Positions 29,467 through 41,362 of a DNA stretch of 64,000 bases are shown here, in pieces. A program made the position numbers and the translations under genes. The notes under the pieces are model-generated. The model was given only the letters and a program-made list of their open reading frames with translations. It made no database searches and was not told the DNA's origin. This DNA is from Nakamurella alba (GTDB taxonomy: Bacteria; Actinomycetota; Actinomycetes; Mycobacteriales; Nakamurellaceae). Each line of letters begins with the position of its first letter. Position 1 is the first letter of the stretch. The stretch spans positions 124,001 to 188,000 of the forward strand of contig NZ_WLYK01000011.1 of assembly GCF_009707545.1 (NCBI RefSeq). The letters are read 5' to 3'.

Positions 29467-31062
29467 ATGATCGCCATGTCCGCACCACCCCTCGCCCCCG
29501 CAGCACACGGCGCCGCCCCGGCCGCGGCCGCCGGCACCCTCGGCGAGATCCGGCCCACCCGCGCGGAGTTCCGCGAGCTCGCCCGGGACCGCCGGGTCAT
29601 CCCGGTCACCCGCACCCTGCTCGCCGACACCCAGACCCCGGTCGGGCTCTACGCCACCCTGGCCGGCGACCGGCCGGGCACCTTCCTGCTGGAGTCCGCC
29701 GAGCACGGCAAGTCGTGGTCGCGGTGGTCGTTCGTCGGGGTGCGCAGCCCGGCCGCACTGAGCGAGAAGGGCGGCGTGGCCCACTGGATCGGCACGCCGC
29801 CGGTCGGCCTGCCCACCGACGGGGACACCCTGCAGGTGCTGGCCGAGACGCTGCGGCTGCTGCACACCGAGCCGCTGTCCGGTCTGCCGCCGCTGACCGG
29901 CGGCATGGTCGGCTACCTCGGGTACGACATCGTCCGCCGGCTGGAACGGATCGACGGCGAGCACCCGGCCGTCGACGAGCTGCAGGTCCCGGAGCTGGTC
30001 ATGCTGCTGGCCACCGATCTGGCCGCGCTGGACCACCACGAGGGCACGGTCACCCTCATCGCCAACGCGGTGAACTGGGACGCCACCGACGAGCGGGTGG
30101 ACGCCGCCTACGACGACGCGGTCGCCCGGCTGGAGCAGATGTCCGAGCAGCTGGGCACCCCGGTGCCGCTGCCGGCCGCCGTCTTCGGTCGGCCCGAGCC
30201 GGAGGTCCGTCGGCGCACCACGTCCGACCAGTACACCGACATGGTCGAGGGCGCGAAGGAGCACATCCGGGCCGGCGACGCCTTCCAGATCGTGATCAGC
30301 CAGCGGTTCGACATGGACACCGAGGCCGACCCGCTCGACATCTACCGGGTGCTGCGGGCGACCAACCCGAGCCCGTACATGTACCTGCTGCGGGTGCCGA
30401 CCCCGTCCGGCCGCACGGCCAGCGTCGTCGGGTCCTCACCGGAGGCACTGGTGACGGTGCGGGACGGCGAGGTCACCATGCACCCGATCGCCGGCACCCG
30501 GCCGCGCGGCCGCACCGAGGAGGACGACGTCCTGCTGGCGAAGGACCTGCTCGCCGACGCCAAGGAGCGCAGCGAGCACGTCATGCTGGTCGACCTGGGC
30601 CGCAACGACCTGGGCCGGGTGTGCGCCGCCGGCACGGTGAAGGTCGTCGACTTCTTCACCATCGAGCGGTACAGCCACGTCATGCACATCGTCTCGACGG
30701 TCACCGGCCGGCTCGCCCCGGGCCGCACCGCGTTCGACGCGCTCACCGCGTGCTTCCCGGCCGGCACCCTGTCCGGCGCACCCAAGCCGCGGGCCATGCA
30801 GATCATCGACGAGCTGGAGCCGGCCCGACGCGGGACCTACGGCGGCGTGGTCGGCTACCTCGACTTCGCCGGTGACGCCGACACCGCGATCACCATCCGC
30901 TCCGCGCTGGTGGCCGACGGTGTTGCGCACGTGCAGGCCGGCGCCGGTGTGGTGGCCGACTCGGTGCCCGCCAATGAGGACGCGGAGTGCCGCAACAAGG
31001 CCGCCGCGGTGATCCGCGCGGTCGCCGCCGCCGGCACGCTGCGCCCGGCTGGGGGAGCGTGA
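29467..31062 (+). CDS. trpE: anthranilate synthase component I
   Basis: A 531-residue chorismate-using enzyme that makes anthranilate with the glutaminase TrpG, which is not in the window. The N-terminal regulatory region includes the tryptophan-binding [16 protein letters not shown]. The chorismate-binding domain has [53 protein letters not shown] and [15 protein letters not shown]. The feedback-site serine and surrounding LLES are kept, so tryptophan inhibition is likely. ATG at 29467 is taken; ATG at 29476 is possible. The stop overlaps the next GTG. Confidence 0.97.
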   Translation: MIAMSAPPLAPAAHGAAPAAAAGTLGEIRPTRAEFRELARDRRVIPVTRTLLADTQTPVGLYATLAGDRPGTFLLESAEHGKSWSRWSFVGVRSPAALSEKGGVAHWIGTPPVGLPTDGDTLQVLAETLRLLHTEPLSGLPPLTGGMVGYLGYDIVRRLERIDGEHPAVDELQVPELVMLLATDLAALDHHEGTVTLIANAVNWDATDERVDAAYDDAVARLEQMSEQLGTPVPLPAAVFGRPEPEVRRRTTSDQYTDMVEGAKEHIRAGDAFQIVISQRFDMDTEADPLDIYRVLRATNPSPYMYLLRVPTPSGRTASVVGSSPEALVTVRDGEVTMHPIAGTRPRGRTEEDDVLLAKDLLADAKERSEHVMLVDLGRNDLGRVCAAGTVKVVDFFTIERYSHVMHIVSTVTGRLAPGRTAFDALTACFPAGTLSGAPKPRAMQIIDELEPARRGTYGGVVGYLDFAGDADTAITIRSALVADGVAHVQAGAGVVADSVPANEDAECRNKAAAVIRAVAAAGTLRPAGGA

Positions 31063-31934
31063 CCGGGCCGGGGGAGGTCGCGCACGGTTCCGAAGCGGAA
31101 CCGCCGGCTCGACCCGCAGGTCGCAGTGGTCGGCGGACCGGCATCGCCGTCGTGCTCCTGCTGCTCGGCGTGGCCCTCGCGCTGCTGGCCGGACTGCCCA
31201 CCTGGATCAGCCAGACCTACGGTCCCGACGGTGCGCAGCAACAGCTCTCCCGCACCGGTCACCAGGCGGCGCCGGCCCTGGTGGCGCTGTCCCTGGTCGC
31301 CCTCGCCGGCCTGGCCGCCTCGTTCGCGGTGCGGGGCTGGTGGTCCCGGGCGGTCGGTGTGCTCGTGGCGGCGATCGGTGCCGGCATCGGTGCGGCCGCC
31401 CTCACCGTGCTGTTCGCACCACCCTCGGACGCCACCGCACCCGACACCGGCCTGCCCACCACCCCGGACCTGATGGGCCCGGTCGAGGTGCATGCCTGGG
31501 CCCCGGTGCTCGCGGCGGTCGGCGGGCTGCTGGTGCTGGTGTCCGGACTGCTGCGGGTGCTCGCCCCCGCTGTGCGGACCACCCGGCCGGCGATGGGCAG
31601 CCGGTACGAGGCGCCGACCAGCCGGCGCGCCGCGCGGGAGGCGGCGGTCACCGACGACGTGCGTGACGCCGACGCGGCCGCGGGCTGGTGGAAGGCGCTG
31701 GACGCCGGTGCGGACCCGACCGCCGGCGATCCGGCCGACCGGGTGGACGAGGGCGGGCAGGACCGTCCGGACACCTTGGTGAACCGTCCGGACCGTGACG
31801 CCGTTGCACACCACATGCCCGTCACACCTCCGCCGGACGCGACCGGCCCGGCGGACAACCCGGACGCCGCGGTCGCCGACCCGGACGAATCGGGACTCGG
31901 TGTCCGGAAGGACCCCCCGGGGCGGTTACGATGA
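31059..31934 (+). CDS. Trp biosynthesis-associated membrane protein
   Basis: A 291-residue membrane protein of the type regularly found between trpE and trpC in actinobacteria (like mycobacterial Rv1610). About four transmembrane helices are visible: [59 protein letters not shown], and [19 protein letters not shown]. The short loop LPTWISQTY after the first helix is typical. A long acidic, disordered C-terminus follows ([13 protein letters not shown]...). Its molecular role is unknown. GTG start and trpE stop overlap (GTGA). Confidence 0.88.
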   Translation: MTGPGEVAHGSEAEPPARPAGRSGRRTGIAVVLLLLGVALALLAGLPTWISQTYGPDGAQQQLSRTGHQAAPALVALSLVALAGLAASFAVRGWWSRAVGVLVAAIGAGIGAAALTVLFAPPSDATAPDTGLPTTPDLMGPVEVHAWAPVLAAVGGLLVLVSGLLRVLAPAVRTTRPAMGSRYEAPTSRRAAREAAVTDDVRDADAAAGWWKALDAGADPTAGDPADRVDEGGQDRPDTLVNRPDRDAVAHHMPVTPPPDATGPADNPDAAVADPDESGLGVRKDPPGRLR

Positions 31935-32064
31935 TGCCCTGCGGGTCGGGATCGGGACCGGCCGTGGCGAAGGCTCATCGCATCGCCGGAGGCCGTACGG
32001 CCTGCGGAGAGGCCACGGGCACCACCTCATCCGGGAACCACAGCAGCCCCAAGGAGACGAGCCG

Positions 32065-32874
32065 GTGAACGTACTGGACGAGATCCTGGTCGGTGTGCGC
32101 GAGGACCTTGCCGCCCGCGAGGCGGCGGTGCCCCTGGCCGAGATCAAGGCCCGCGCCCTCGCCGCTCCCGCCGCCAAGCAGGTGCTGCCGGTGTTCCGGG
32201 AGCCCGGGGTGGGCGTCATCGCCGAGGTGAAGCGGGCCAGCCCGTCCAAGGGCGCCCTCGCCTCCATCGCCGATCCGGCCGAGCTGGCCGCCGGGTACGC
32301 CGCCGGGGGAGCCCGCGCCATCTCCGTGCTCACCGAGCGCCGGCGCTTCGGCGGGTCGCTCGCCGACCTGGACGCGGTCCGCGCCGCGGTCGACATCCCG
32401 GTCCTGCGCAAGGATTTCATCGTCTCGCCGTACCAGGTGCACGAGGCCCGGGCGCACGGTGCGGACATGGTGCTGCTGATCGTCGCGGCCCTGGAGCAGA
32501 ACGTGCTGCACGGCCTGCTCGAGCGCATCGAGTCCCTCGGGATGACCGCGCTGGTCGAGATCCACACCGAGGCCGAGGCGGACCGGGCCCTGGAGGCCGG
32601 CGCCAAGATCATCGGCGTCAACGCCCGTGACCTCACCACGCTGCAGATCGACCGGGACGTCTTCGCCCGGATCGCCCCCGGGCTGCCCAGCGAGGTGGTC
32701 CGGGTCGCCGAGTCCGGTGTCCGCGGCACCGCCGACCTGCTCGCCTACGCCGGTGCCGGCGCCGACGCCGTGCTGGTCGGCGAGGGCCTGGTCACCAGCG
32801 GCGACCCGCGGGCGGCCGTGGCGGACCTGGTCACCGCCGGATCCCACCCGTCCTGCCCCCGCCCGGCCCGCTGA
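32065..32874 (+). CDS. trpC: indole-3-glycerol phosphate synthase
   Basis: A 269-residue TIM-barrel enzyme that closes the indole ring. It has the full active-site pattern: [13 protein letters not shown] with the catalytic lysine and phosphate site, [25 protein letters not shown] with the second lysine, [24 protein letters not shown], and VAESGVRG. A good AAGGAGA lies about seven bases before the GTG at 32065. The 130-bp gap upstream carries a 14-bp palindrome AGGCCGTACGGCCT but no run of tryptophan codons, so no classical leader peptide is seen. Confidence 0.97.
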   Translation: MNVLDEILVGVREDLAAREAAVPLAEIKARALAAPAAKQVLPVFREPGVGVIAEVKRASPSKGALASIADPAELAAGYAAGGARAISVLTERRRFGGSLADLDAVRAAVDIPVLRKDFIVSPYQVHEARAHGADMVLLIVAALEQNVLHGLLERIESLGMTALVEIHTEAEADRALEAGAKIIGVNARDLTTLQIDRDVFARIAPGLPSEVVRVAESGVRGTADLLAYAGAGADAVLVGEGLVTSGDPRAAVADLVTAGSHPSCPRPAR

Positions 32875-32980
32875 TCGCCCCGCCGACCGACGGGCGGCCC
32901 GGCCGGCAGGGACGACGACACGGCAGCAGCCACCCCGACGTCCCGCCCACCACCCGCACGACCCGGAAGTCGACACAGCT

Positions 32981-34315
32981 GTGACCGTGAGCCAGAACCT
33001 GGGCCTCTACCGCCCCTCCCCGCGTCCCGACGGCCTGCCCCGGATGTCCGACGGCATCACCGGCACCGCGCACGACCCGGACGCCCGCGGCTACTACGGA
33101 TCCTTCGGCGGGCGTTGGCTGCCCGAGGCACTGGTCACCGTCATCGACGAGGTGGCCGACGCCTACGACAAGGCCAAGCTGGACCCCGACTTCCTCGCCG
33201 AGCTCGACCATCTCGCGGAGACCTACGCCGGCCGGCCCAGCCCGCTGACCGACGCCGAGCGGCTCACCGCGCACGTCGGCGGGGCCCGGATCCTGCTCAA
33301 GCGGGAGGATCTCAACCACACCGGCAGCCACAAGATCAACAACGTGCTCGGGCAGGCGCTGCTCGCCCGGCGCATGGGCAAGACCCGGCTGATCGCCGAG
33401 ACCGGCGCCGGCCAGCACGGTGTCGCCACCGCGACCGCGGCCGCCCGGATGGGCATGAGCTGCCGGATCTACATGGGCAAGGTCGACACCGAGCGGCAGG
33501 CCCTCAACGTCGCCCGGATGCGGCTGCTCGGTGCCGAGGTCATCCCGGTGGAGACCGGCTCGATGACCCTGAAGGACGCGATCAACGAGGCCTTCCGTGA
33601 CTGGGTGGCCAACGTCGACGACACCTATTACATCTTCGGCACCGTCGGCGGGCCGCACCCGTTCCCGCTGATCGTCCGCGACCTGCAGCGGATCATCGGG
33701 CTGGAGGCCCGGGCGCAGTCGCTGTCGCTGACCGGCCGGCTGCCGGACGCCGTCACCGCCTGCGTGGGCGGTGGCTCCAACGCGATCGGGGTCTTCCACG
33801 CCTTCATCGACGACCCGGACGTCCGGCTGGTGGGGATCGAGCCCGGCGGCGACGGGGTCGAGACCGGCCGCCACGCCGCCACTCTGGTGGCCGGCACCGT
33901 CGGTGTGCTGCACGGCGCGCGGACGTTCCTGCTGCAGGACGAGGACGGCCAGATCATCGAGTCGCACTCGATCTCGGCCGGACTGGACTACCCGGGCGTC
34001 GGCCCCGAGCACTCGCACCTGGCCGAGATCGGCCGCGCCGAGTACCGGGCGGCCACCGACGCCGAGGCGATGGACGCCTTCGCGCTGCTGTCGCGCACCG
34101 AGGGGATCATCCCCGCGATCGAGTCGGCGCACGCGGTGGCCGGCGGGGTGAAGCTGGCACAGGAGATCGGCAAGGACGGCATCGTGCTGATCAACGTCTC
34201 CGGCCGCGGCGACAAGGACATGGGCACCGCGATGGAATGGTTCGGACTGGACGGGGACCCGGCGAAGGCCCGTGGCGTCCTGCCCCCGGTGAACGGCACA
34301 GGAGTGAGCCGGTGA
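32981..34315 (+). CDS. trpB: tryptophan synthase beta chain
   Basis: A 444-residue PLP enzyme that joins indole with serine. The Schiff-base lysine is K118 ([10 protein letters not shown]). Other motifs are [35 protein letters not shown], the phosphate-binding [26 protein letters not shown] and the closing [15 protein letters not shown] [14 protein letters not shown]. It is the standard TrpB1 type that pairs with TrpA. GTG at 32981 is chosen; another GTG two codons on is possible. The stop overlaps the trpA start. Confidence 0.98.
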   Translation: MTVSQNLGLYRPSPRPDGLPRMSDGITGTAHDPDARGYYGSFGGRWLPEALVTVIDEVADAYDKAKLDPDFLAELDHLAETYAGRPSPLTDAERLTAHVGGARILLKREDLNHTGSHKINNVLGQALLARRMGKTRLIAETGAGQHGVATATAAARMGMSCRIYMGKVDTERQALNVARMRLLGAEVIPVETGSMTLKDAINEAFRDWVANVDDTYYIFGTVGGPHPFPLIVRDLQRIIGLEARAQSLSLTGRLPDAVTACVGGGSNAIGVFHAFIDDPDVRLVGIEPGGDGVETGRHAATLVAGTVGVLHGARTFLLQDEDGQIIESHSISAGLDYPGVGPEHSHLAEIGRAEYRAATDAEAMDAFALLSRTEGIIPAIESAHAVAGGVKLAQEIGKDGIVLINVSGRGDKDMGTAMEWFGLDGDPAKARGVLPPVNGTGVSR

Positions 34316-35118
34316 GTGCACTGCAGGATCTCTTCGCGGGCACCCGGGCCGAGGGCCGGGCGGCGCTCGTCGGTTACCTGCCGGCCGGGTTCCCGACCGT
34401 CGACCGCTCCGCGGAGCTGCTGACCGGGATGATCGACGCCGGGTGCGACCTGGTCGAGGTCGGTCTGCCGTACTCCGACCCGGTGCTCGACGGTCCGGTG
34501 ATCCAGGCCGCGTCGCAGACGGCGCTGTCCGCCGGGTTCCGGATCCGCGACATCTTCACCGTGGTCGAGCGGGTGTCCGCGGCCGGCGGCAAGGCCGTGG
34601 TGATGACCTACTTCAACCCGGTGCTGGCCTACGGCCCGGACGCCTTCGCCCGGGACCTCGCCGCCGCCGGCGGACTCGGCGTGATCACCCCGGACCTGAT
34701 CGTCGACGAGGCGGAGGACTGGCTCGCCGCCGCCGACACCCACGGCATCGACCCGATCTTCCTGGTTGCGCCGTCCTCGTCCGCCGAGCGCATCCATGCC
34801 ACCGCCGCCCGGACCCGCGGTTTTCTCTACGCCGCCGCGGTGATGGGTGTGACCGGCGCCCGGGACTCGGTGTCGGAAGCGGCCGAGGGCCTGGTCGCCC
34901 GCTGCCGCGAGCAGACCGACCTGCCGATCGGCGTCGGCCTCGGCGTCCGCAACGGCGAACAGGCCGCCACCATGACCGGTTTCGCCGACGCGGTCATCGT
35001 CGGTTCCGCCTTCACCGCGCTGGCCGGCGAGCCCGGACCGGACGGACTCGACGCCGTCCGTGCCCTGGCCGCCGAACTCGCCGCCGGCGTGCGCTCCGGC
35101 GCGAGGGTGGGCGCGTGA
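34312..35118 (+). CDS. trpA: tryptophan synthase alpha chain
   Basis: A 268-residue TIM barrel that cleaves indole glycerol phosphate to indole. The catalytic glutamate is in [19 protein letters not shown], which also holds the active-site aspartate. Further signs are the [12 protein letters not shown] loop, [14 protein letters not shown] [13 protein letters not shown], and the phosphate-site [12 protein letters not shown]. The GTG start overlaps the trpB stop (GTGA) and its stop overlaps the lgt start, so trpB-trpA-lgt are tightly coupled. Confidence 0.97.
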   Translation: MSALQDLFAGTRAEGRAALVGYLPAGFPTVDRSAELLTGMIDAGCDLVEVGLPYSDPVLDGPVIQAASQTALSAGFRIRDIFTVVERVSAAGGKAVVMTYFNPVLAYGPDAFARDLAAAGGLGVITPDLIVDEAEDWLAAADTHGIDPIFLVAPSSSAERIHATAARTRGFLYAAAVMGVTGARDSVSEAAEGLVARCREQTDLPIGVGLGVRNGEQAATMTGFADAVIVGSAFTALAGEPGPDGLDAVRALAAELAAGVRSGARVGA

Positions 35119-36377
35119 GCGCCGCCGACATGGCCGGGACGGCCACCGCCTACCTGGCGGACATCCCGTCCCCGGCGCAGGGCGTCTGGTACGTCGGACC
35201 GCTGCCGCTGCGGGCCTACGCGGTCTGCATCATCGTCGGCATCGTCGTCGCCGTCTGGTGGGGCAACAAGCGCTGGGTCGCCCGCGGCGGCCGGGCCGGC
35301 CGGGTCACCGACATCGCCGTGTTCGCCGTTCCGTTCGGCCTGGTCGGCGGTCGGCTCTACCACGTCATCACCGACAACGAGCTGTACTTCCGCGAGGGCC
35401 GCAACCCCTGGAAGGCGTTCGCCATCTGGGACGGCGGGCTCGGCATCTGGGGGGCCATCGCCCTCGGCGGCGTCGGCGCCTGGATCGGCTGCCGCTACTA
35501 CAAGGTCTCCTTCGCCGCGTTCGCCGACTCGATCGCGCCGGGCATCGTGGTGGCCCAGGCGATCGGGCGGCTGGGCAACTACTTCAACCAGGAGTTGTTC
35601 GGCGCGCAGACCTCCGTGCCGTGGGCGCTCGAGGTGTTCCTGCGGACCCCGGGCGGCGCCGCCGGCACCCAGGAGGCCTGCGGCATCGCCGGCTCCACGC
35701 CGGAGTTCCCGACCGACTACATCAAGGCCACCCCGGAGATCCTCTGCGGGACCTATCACCCGACGTTCCTCTACGAACTGCTCTGGAACCTGGCGGTCGC
35801 CGCGCTGCTGGTCTGGGCCGACCGCCGGTTCCGGCTCGGCGCCGGCCGGGTGTTCTGGCTGTACGTCGCGGGCTACACCGCCGGGCGTGGCTGGATCGAG
35901 ATGCTGCGGATCGACACCGCGAACACCTTCCTCGGCCTGCGCATCAACGTCTTCACCTCGATCGTGATGTTCGTGGTGGCCATCGGGTTCCTGATCGCGC
36001 TGCGCGGCCGGCACCGAGAGGACCCGGCGCTGCTGCGCGGGCGCGGGGACGAGGATCCCGACGACGACAAGCCGGCCGACGAGGAACAGAAGAACGGTGG
36101 CGACAAGGCGGTCGTCGGTGCGACCCCGGCGTCGACCTCCGCCACGTCGTCACCGGCCGTCGATGCCGGGGGTGCCGCCGGTGCGGTGGCGCTGTCCAAG
36201 GACGATCCCCGCTCCGCGGACGACGGAGGATCCACGTCGTCCACCACGACCGGGCAGAAGAGTTCCGCCGAAACTGACACGTCGACGGACAGCTCCAGCG
36301 ACAGCACTGGTGGCGACAGCGGGACCGACAGCACGGGCGGCAGCTCCGACGGCGGCGGCGGGGGCGGCGGCGACTGA
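35115..36377 (+). CDS. lgt: prolipoprotein diacylglyceryl transferase
   Basis: A 420-residue membrane enzyme that attaches diacylglycerol to the lipobox cysteine of prolipoproteins. About seven transmembrane helices span residues 20-300. The Lgt signature GRLGNYFNQELFG is intact, and other conserved points are PLRAYAVCIIVG, GGRLYHVI, WDGGLGIWGAI, YHPTFLYELLWN and GRGWIEMLRID. After about residue 300 the protein has an unusual 120-residue cytosolic tail, first charged, then rich in Ser/Thr/Gly/Asp and ending in a glycine run. The start GTG overlaps the trpA stop. The lgt gene follows trpA in many actinobacteria. Confidence 0.95.
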   Translation: MSAADMAGTATAYLADIPSPAQGVWYVGPLPLRAYAVCIIVGIVVAVWWGNKRWVARGGRAGRVTDIAVFAVPFGLVGGRLYHVITDNELYFREGRNPWKAFAIWDGGLGIWGAIALGGVGAWIGCRYYKVSFAAFADSIAPGIVVAQAIGRLGNYFNQELFGAQTSVPWALEVFLRTPGGAAGTQEACGIAGSTPEFPTDYIKATPEILCGTYHPTFLYELLWNLAVAALLVWADRRFRLGAGRVFWLYVAGYTAGRGWIEMLRIDTANTFLGLRINVFTSIVMFVVAIGFLIALRGRHREDPALLRGRGDEDPDDDKPADEEQKNGGDKAVVGATPASTSATSSPAVDAGGAAGAVALSKDDPRSADDGGSTSSTTTGQKSSAETDTSTDSSSDSTGGDSGTDSTGGSSDGGGGGGGD

Positions 36378-36380
36378 AAC

Positions 36381-36414
36381 GCCGTGACCGGTATCGGGCA
36401 CGCCGCTGCCCGGT
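36381..36414 (+). terminator. stem-loop after lgt
   Basis: GTGACCGG (36381-36388) pairs with CCGGTCAC (36407-36414), and GGGCA/TGCCC extend the stem inside with a bulge. It starts 3 bp after the lgt stop and probably ends the trp-lgt operon. Confidence 0.5.
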
Positions 36415-36769
36415 CACCGGGCGAACTGACAGGTTTTCGATTCCGGACCGTTATCCAGCGGGCATTTCTCACGTGTGGGGGAGGTGCGGAGTTCCTGTAA
36501 TCTGCCGGTAACTGGGCCACCGTCGTCCCAAGGACCCGGCAGTTCACGGGTCGCAGAACCGACGGACATCCTGTACGGAGCTGCGCCGTGTCCGCACCGG
36601 TGTCGTCCGTCGCGTGCCACCAGCCATCGTCGCCGGGCACGCTGCCGTCAGGGAGGAAGCTCTCCCGCCCCCGGGCCGATCCGATGTGGATCTGCCGCAC
36701 TCCGCCGCCCCTCCGGGGGTCGGTGCCACTGTTCAGGTCGCCGCCGCGACATGACGACGGGAGGTTGCC
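36415..36769. promoter_or_regulatory. long leader/promoter region of gltBD
   Basis: About 355 bp without a convincing gene. An AT-richer part at 36425-36515 probably holds the promoter: TGTAATCT near 36496 resembles a -10 element. GTAAT-n6-GTAAC at 36497-36512 has the spacing of a GlnR half-site pair. If transcription starts near 36510, the gltB leader is over 250 nt long. The gltB ribosome site GGGAGG lies about 10 bases before the GTG. Confidence 0.4.
36497..36512 (+). promoter_or_regulatory. possible GlnR half-site pair upstream of gltB
   Basis: GTAAT-CTGCCG-GTAAC fits the loose GTnAC-n6-GaaAC spacing of actinobacterial GlnR boxes. GlnR controls nitrogen genes, including glutamate synthase in some actinomycetes. 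It overlaps the putative -10, and only one a/b pair is seen. The motif is short, so this is a suggestion. Confidence 0.3.
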
Positions 36770-39700
36770 GTGAAGTACTCGGCCCAGCCCCATGCCCAGG
36801 GTCTCTACGACCCCGCCATGGAGCACGATGCATGTGGTGTCGCCGCAGTCGCGGATGTCCGCGGGCGTCGCTCGAACAAGATCGTCGCCGACGGCATCAC
36901 CGCACTGATCAACCTGGACCACCGCGGCGCCGCCGGCGCCGACCCGGCGGTCGGTGACGGTGCGGGCATCCTCATCCAGGTCCCGGACTCGTTCCTGCGC
37001 GCCGTGGTCGACTTCGACCTGCCCACCGTGTCCCGCGACGCGGACGGCCGGGCCGACGGCTGCGCCTACGCCACCGGTCTGTCCTTCCTGCCGGTGGACG
37101 TCGCCGAGCGGCGCACGGCCAAGAGCATCGTCGCCCAGATCCTGGCCGAGGAGAACCTCGAGCTGGTCGGCTGGCGCGCGGTCCCGACCGAGCCGGATGC
37201 CGCCGGCGTGGGCCGGATGGCGGTCGACGTCATGCCGGTCTTCGAGCAGCTCTTCATCGCCGCCCCGGCGGACGCCGACGGCGTCCGCCCGTCCGGGCTC
37301 GCCCTGGACCGGCTGATCTACCCGGCCCGCAAGCGCATCGAGCACGAGACCGCCGCGGCCGGCGTCGACATCTACTTCCCGTCGCTGTCCAGCCGGACCA
37401 TCGTCTACAAGGGCATGCTGACCACCGAGCAGCTGCCGGCGTTCTTCACCGACATCCGCGACCAGCGGGTGGAGTCGGCGATCGCGATCGTCCACTCCCG
37501 GTTCTCCACCAACACCTTCCCGGCGTGGCCGCTGGCCCACCCGTTCCGCTTCATCGCGCACAACGGCGAGATCAACACCGTGCGCGGCAACCGGAACCGG
37601 ATGCGGGCCCGCGAGGCCATGCTCGCCTCCGACCTGATCCCGGGCGACCTGGCGCGGGTGTTCCCGATCAACAGCAAGGACGCGTCCGACTCCGCGTCGT
37701 TCGACGAGGTGCTGGAACTGCTGCACCTGGGCGGCCGGTCGCTGCCGCACGCGGTGCTGATGATGATCCCGGAGGCGTGGGAGAACAACGCCGACACCAT
37801 GGATCCGGCATTCCGCGGCTTCTCCGAGTTCCACGCCTGCCTGATGGAGCCGTGGGACGGCCCGGCCTGTGTCACCTTCACCGACGGCACCCTGCTCGGC
37901 GCCGTCCTGGACCGGAACGGCCTGCGCCCGGGCCGGTGGTGGCTGACCACCGACGACACCGTGGTACTCGCCTCCGAGTCGGGCGTGCTGCCGATCCCGC
38001 CGGAGCAGGTCGTGGAGCGCGGCCGGCTGCAGCCCGGCCGGATGTTCCTGGTCGACACCGCCCGCGGGAAGATCCTCGACGACCGCGACGTGAAGGCGTA
38101 CCTGTCGGCGCAGGAGCCCTACTCGGAGTGGGTGCACGCCGGGCTCATCCCGCTGGAGAGCCTGCCCGCCCGCGAGCACGTGGTCACCGGCCACGAGGCC
38201 GTGCTGCGGCGCCAGCAGGTGTTCGGCTACACCGAGGAGGACCTGCGGGTCCTGCTCACCCCGATGGCGAAGACCGGTGCCGAGGGGATCGGGTCGATGG
38301 GCACCGACACGCCCGAGGCCGTGCTGTCCGAGCGCCCGCGGCTGCTGTTCGACTACTTCTCGCAGTTGTTCGCGCAGGTCACCAACCCGCCGCTGGACGC
38401 GATCCGGGAGCAGGTCGTCACCAGCATGGCCAGCGTCATCGGCCCAGAGCAGAACCTGCTCGCACCCGGGCCGACGTCCTGCCGGCTGATCAAGCTGCCC
38501 TCGCCCGTCATCGACAACGACGAGCTGGCCAAGCTTGTCGGGGTGAACGCCGAGGGCGACCTGCCGGGCTTCAGCTCCACCACCATCTCCGGCCTGTACG
38601 ACGTGGCCGGCGGGGGAGAGGCGCTGCGCGAGGCGCTGGCCCGCTGCCGGGCGGAGGCCGACCAGGCCATCGCCGACGGTGCGCGGATCCTGATCCTGTC
38701 CGACCGGGACAGCGATGCCGACCGGGCACCGATCCCGTCACTGCTGCTGACCTCGGCCGTGCACCACCATCTGGTGCGGATGAAGTCGCGGACCAAGGTG
38801 GCGCTGGTCGTCGAGGCCGGTGACGCCCGCGAGGTGCACCACGTCGCGCTGCTGCTGGGCTACGGCGCCGGTGCGGTCAACCCGTACCTGGCCGTGGAAA
38901 CCGCGGAGGACCTCGCCGCCGGCGGGTTGCTCGGCGACGTCACGCCGGCGAAGGCGGCCCGGAACCTGGTGTACGCGCTGGGCAAGGGCGTGCTGAAGGT
39001 GATGTCCAAGATGGGCATCTCGACGGTCGGCTCGTACCGGCAGGCCCAGGTGTTCGCCGCGTTCGGCATCGACGAGGAGGTGCTGGAGGAGTACTTCACC
39101 GGCACCACCTCGCGGACCGGCGGCAGCGATCTCGGGGTCCTGGCCGAGGACATCCGGATCCGGCACGAGCTGGCCTTCGTGCCCAACACCTCCGTCCGCG
39201 AGCACCGCGGCCTGGAGGTCGGCGGGCAGTACCAGTGGCGGCGGGAGGGCGAGATCCACCTGTTCAACCCGGAGACCGTCTACCTGCTGCAGCACTCCAC
39301 CCGGACCAAGCAGGAGTCCGTCTTCCGCCGGTACACCGACACCGTCGACGAGCTGGCCCGCCGCGGCGGCACCCTGCGCGGCCTGTTCGGGCTGCGCACC
39401 GACGTCCGGCTGCCGATCCCGCTGGAGGACGTGGAGCCGGCCGCGGAGATCGTGAAGCGGTTCGTCACCGGTGCGATGTCGTACGGGTCGATCTCCAAGG
39501 AGGCCCACGAGACGCTGGCGATCGCCATGAACCGGCTCGGCGGCCGGTCCAACACCGGCGAGGGCGGCGAGGACATCGACCGGCTCTACGACCCGACCCG
39601 GCGCTCCGCGATCAAGCAGGTCGCCTCCGGCCGGTTCGGCGTGACCAGCGCCTACCTGGTCAACGCCGACGAGATCCAGATCAAGATGGCACAGGGTGCG

Positions 39701-41362
39701 AAGCCCGGCGAGGGCGGGCAGCTGCCCGGCAACAAGGTCTACCCGTGGATCGCCAACACCCGGCACGCCACCACCGGTGTCGGACTGATCTCGCCCCCGC
39801 CGCACCACGACATCTACTCGATCGAGGATCTCAAGCAGCTGATCCACGACCTGCGCAACGCCAACCCGCGCGCCGACGTGTCGGTGAAGCTGGTGGCCGA
39901 GCCCGGTGTCGGCACGGTCGCGGCCGGCGTGGCCAAGGCACATGCGGACCGGGTGATCATCGCCGGGTACGACGGCGGCACCGGTGCCGCGCCGCTGACC
40001 TCGCTGAAGCACACCGGCCAGCCGTGGGAGCTGGGCCTGGCCGAGGCGCAGCAGACGCTGCGGCTCAACGACCTGCGCGAGCAGGTCCGGGTGCAGGCCG
40101 ACGGCGGCATGAAGACCGGCCGTGACGTGGTCATCGCGACGCTGCTGGGCGCCGAGGAGTTCGGTTTCGCCACCGCTCCGCTGGTCGTCGCCGGCTGCGT
40201 GATGATGCGCGTCTGCCACCTGGACACCTGCCCGGTCGGCATCGCCACCCAGAACCCGGTGCTGCGCGACCGCTACACCGGTACCCCGGAGTTCGTCGAG
40301 ACGTTCTTCCTGTTCCTCGCCGAGCAGGTCCGCGAATACCTTGCGGCCCTGGGCTTCTCGTCGCTGCAGGAGGCCGTCGGGCACGCCGAGCTGCTGGACG
40401 TCGCGCCCGCGGTGGACCACCACCGGGCGCGCGGGCTGGACCTGGCGCCGCTGCTCGCGGTGGCCGACACCGCCAGCGGGCACTCGTGTCTGCGCCCGGC
40501 GCAGCACGACCTGTCCAAGACGTTGGACGCCAAGCTGATCGAGAGCGCCGGCGAGGCCCTGCAGGACGGCCGGACGATCACCCTGCGGTCGCCGATCCGG
40601 AACGTGGACCGCACCAGCGGCACCATGCTCGGCTCCGAGGTGACCCGCCGGTTCGGCCCCGACGGGCTGCCCGACGGCACCGTCACCGTGGAGCTGACCG
40701 GCACCGCCGGCCAGTCGCTCGGCGCCTTCCTACCGCGCGGCATCACACTGGACCTGGTGGGCGACGCCAACGACTACGTGGCCAAGGGCCTGTCCGGCGG
40801 CCGGGTCGTGGTGCGGCCGGCGGAGAACTCGCCGGCCCAGGCGCCCGGATCGAAGGTCCAGGTCATCGCCGGCAACACCATCGGCTACGGCGCCACCTCG
40901 GGCGAGGTGTTCCTGCGCGGCCGGGTCGGCGAGCGGTTCGCCGTCCGGAACTCGGGGGCGCTCTTCGTCGCCGAGGGCACCGGCGACCACGCCTGCGAGT
41001 ACATGACCGGCGGCCGGGTCGTCATCCTGGGCCGGACCGGCCGGAACGCCGCGGCCGGCATGTCCGGTGGCATCGCCTACCTGCTCGACCCCGACCTGAG
41101 CCGGATCAACCCGGAGCTGGTCGACGTCGAGGAGCTGTCCGGCGAGGACGAGTTCGTGTGGCTCGGCGAGGTGATCAGCGATCACCGCCGCTGGACCGGG
41201 TCGGCGATCGCCGCCTCGCTGCTCGCCGACTGGCCGGCCTCGGCCACCCGCTTCCGCCGGCTGATGCCGCGCGACTACCGCAAGGTCCTGGACATCCAGG
41301 CCGAGGCGGAGCGCACCGGTGCCGACGCCGACCTGCTGATCATGGAGGCCTCCCGTGGCTGA
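36770..41362 (+). CDS. gltB: glutamate synthase (NADPH) large subunit
   Basis: A 1530-residue subunit that makes glutamate from glutamine and 2-oxoglutarate. The glutamine amidotransferase nucleophile is Cys22 ([10 protein letters not shown]), exposed after removal of a short propeptide. The order is class II amidotransferase (about 22-420), central domain, FMN-binding synthase domain (about 850-1230: [59 protein letters not shown]), 3Fe-4S cysteines in [15 protein letters not shown], and the glycine-rich C-terminal helix ([18 protein letters not shown]). The GTG start has GGGAGG upstream. Its 3' end overlaps gltD by 8 bp. Confidence 0.98.
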   Translation: MKYSAQPHAQGLYDPAMEHDACGVAAVADVRGRRSNKIVADGITALINLDHRGAAGADPAVGDGAGILIQVPDSFLRAVVDFDLPTVSRDADGRADGCAYATGLSFLPVDVAERRTAKSIVAQILAEENLELVGWRAVPTEPDAAGVGRMAVDVMPVFEQLFIAAPADADGVRPSGLALDRLIYPARKRIEHETAAAGVDIYFPSLSSRTIVYKGMLTTEQLPAFFTDIRDQRVESAIAIVHSRFSTNTFPAWPLAHPFRFIAHNGEINTVRGNRNRMRAREAMLASDLIPGDLARVFPINSKDASDSASFDEVLELLHLGGRSLPHAVLMMIPEAWENNADTMDPAFRGFSEFHACLMEPWDGPACVTFTDGTLLGAVLDRNGLRPGRWWLTTDDTVVLASESGVLPIPPEQVVERGRLQPGRMFLVDTARGKILDDRDVKAYLSAQEPYSEWVHAGLIPLESLPAREHVVTGHEAVLRRQQVFGYTEEDLRVLLTPMAKTGAEGIGSMGTDTPEAVLSERPRLLFDYFSQLFAQVTNPPLDAIREQVVTSMASVIGPEQNLLAPGPTSCRLIKLPSPVIDNDELAKLVGVNAEGDLPGFSSTTISGLYDVAGGGEALREALARCRAEADQAIADGARILILSDRDSDADRAPIPSLLLTSAVHHHLVRMKSRTKVALVVEAGDAREVHHVALLLGYGAGAVNPYLAVETAEDLAAGGLLGDVTPAKAARNLVYALGKGVLKVMSKMGISTVGSYRQAQVFAAFGIDEEVLEEYFTGTTSRTGGSDLGVLAEDIRIRHELAFVPNTSVREHRGLEVGGQYQWRREGEIHLFNPETVYLLQHSTRTKQESVFRRYTDTVDELARRGGTLRGLFGLRTDVRLPIPLEDVEPAAEIVKRFVTGAMSYGSISKEAHETLAIAMNRLGGRSNTGEGGEDIDRLYDPTRRSAIKQVASGRFGVTSAYLVNADEIQIKMAQGAKPGEGGQLPGNKVYPWIANTRHATTGVGLISPPPHHDIYSIEDLKQLIHDLRNANPRADVSVKLVAEPGVGTVAAGVAKAHADRVIIAGYDGGTGAAPLTSLKHTGQPWELGLAEAQQTLRLNDLREQVRVQADGGMKTGRDVVIATLLGAEEFGFATAPLVVAGCVMMRVCHLDTCPVGIATQNPVLRDRYTGTPEFVETFFLFLAEQVREYLAALGFSSLQEAVGHAELLDVAPAVDHHRARGLDLAPLLAVADTASGHSCLRPAQHDLSKTLDAKLIESAGEALQDGRTITLRSPIRNVDRTSGTMLGSEVTRRFGPDGLPDGTVTVELTGTAGQSLGAFLPRGITLDLVGDANDYVAKGLSGGRVVVRPAENSPAQAPGSKVQVIAGNTIGYGATSGEVFLRGRVGERFAVRNSGALFVAEGTGDHACEYMTGGRVVILGRTGRNAAAGMSGGIAYLLDPDLSRINPELVDVEELSGEDEFVWLGEVISDHRRWTGSAIAASLLADWPASATRFRRLMPRDYRKVLDIQAEAERTGADADLLIMEASRG

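Noticed and set aside
31935-32064. Tryptophan leader peptide/attenuator before trpC
   Set aside because: No run of TGG codons and only a 14-bp palindrome; the gap does not resemble a trp leader.
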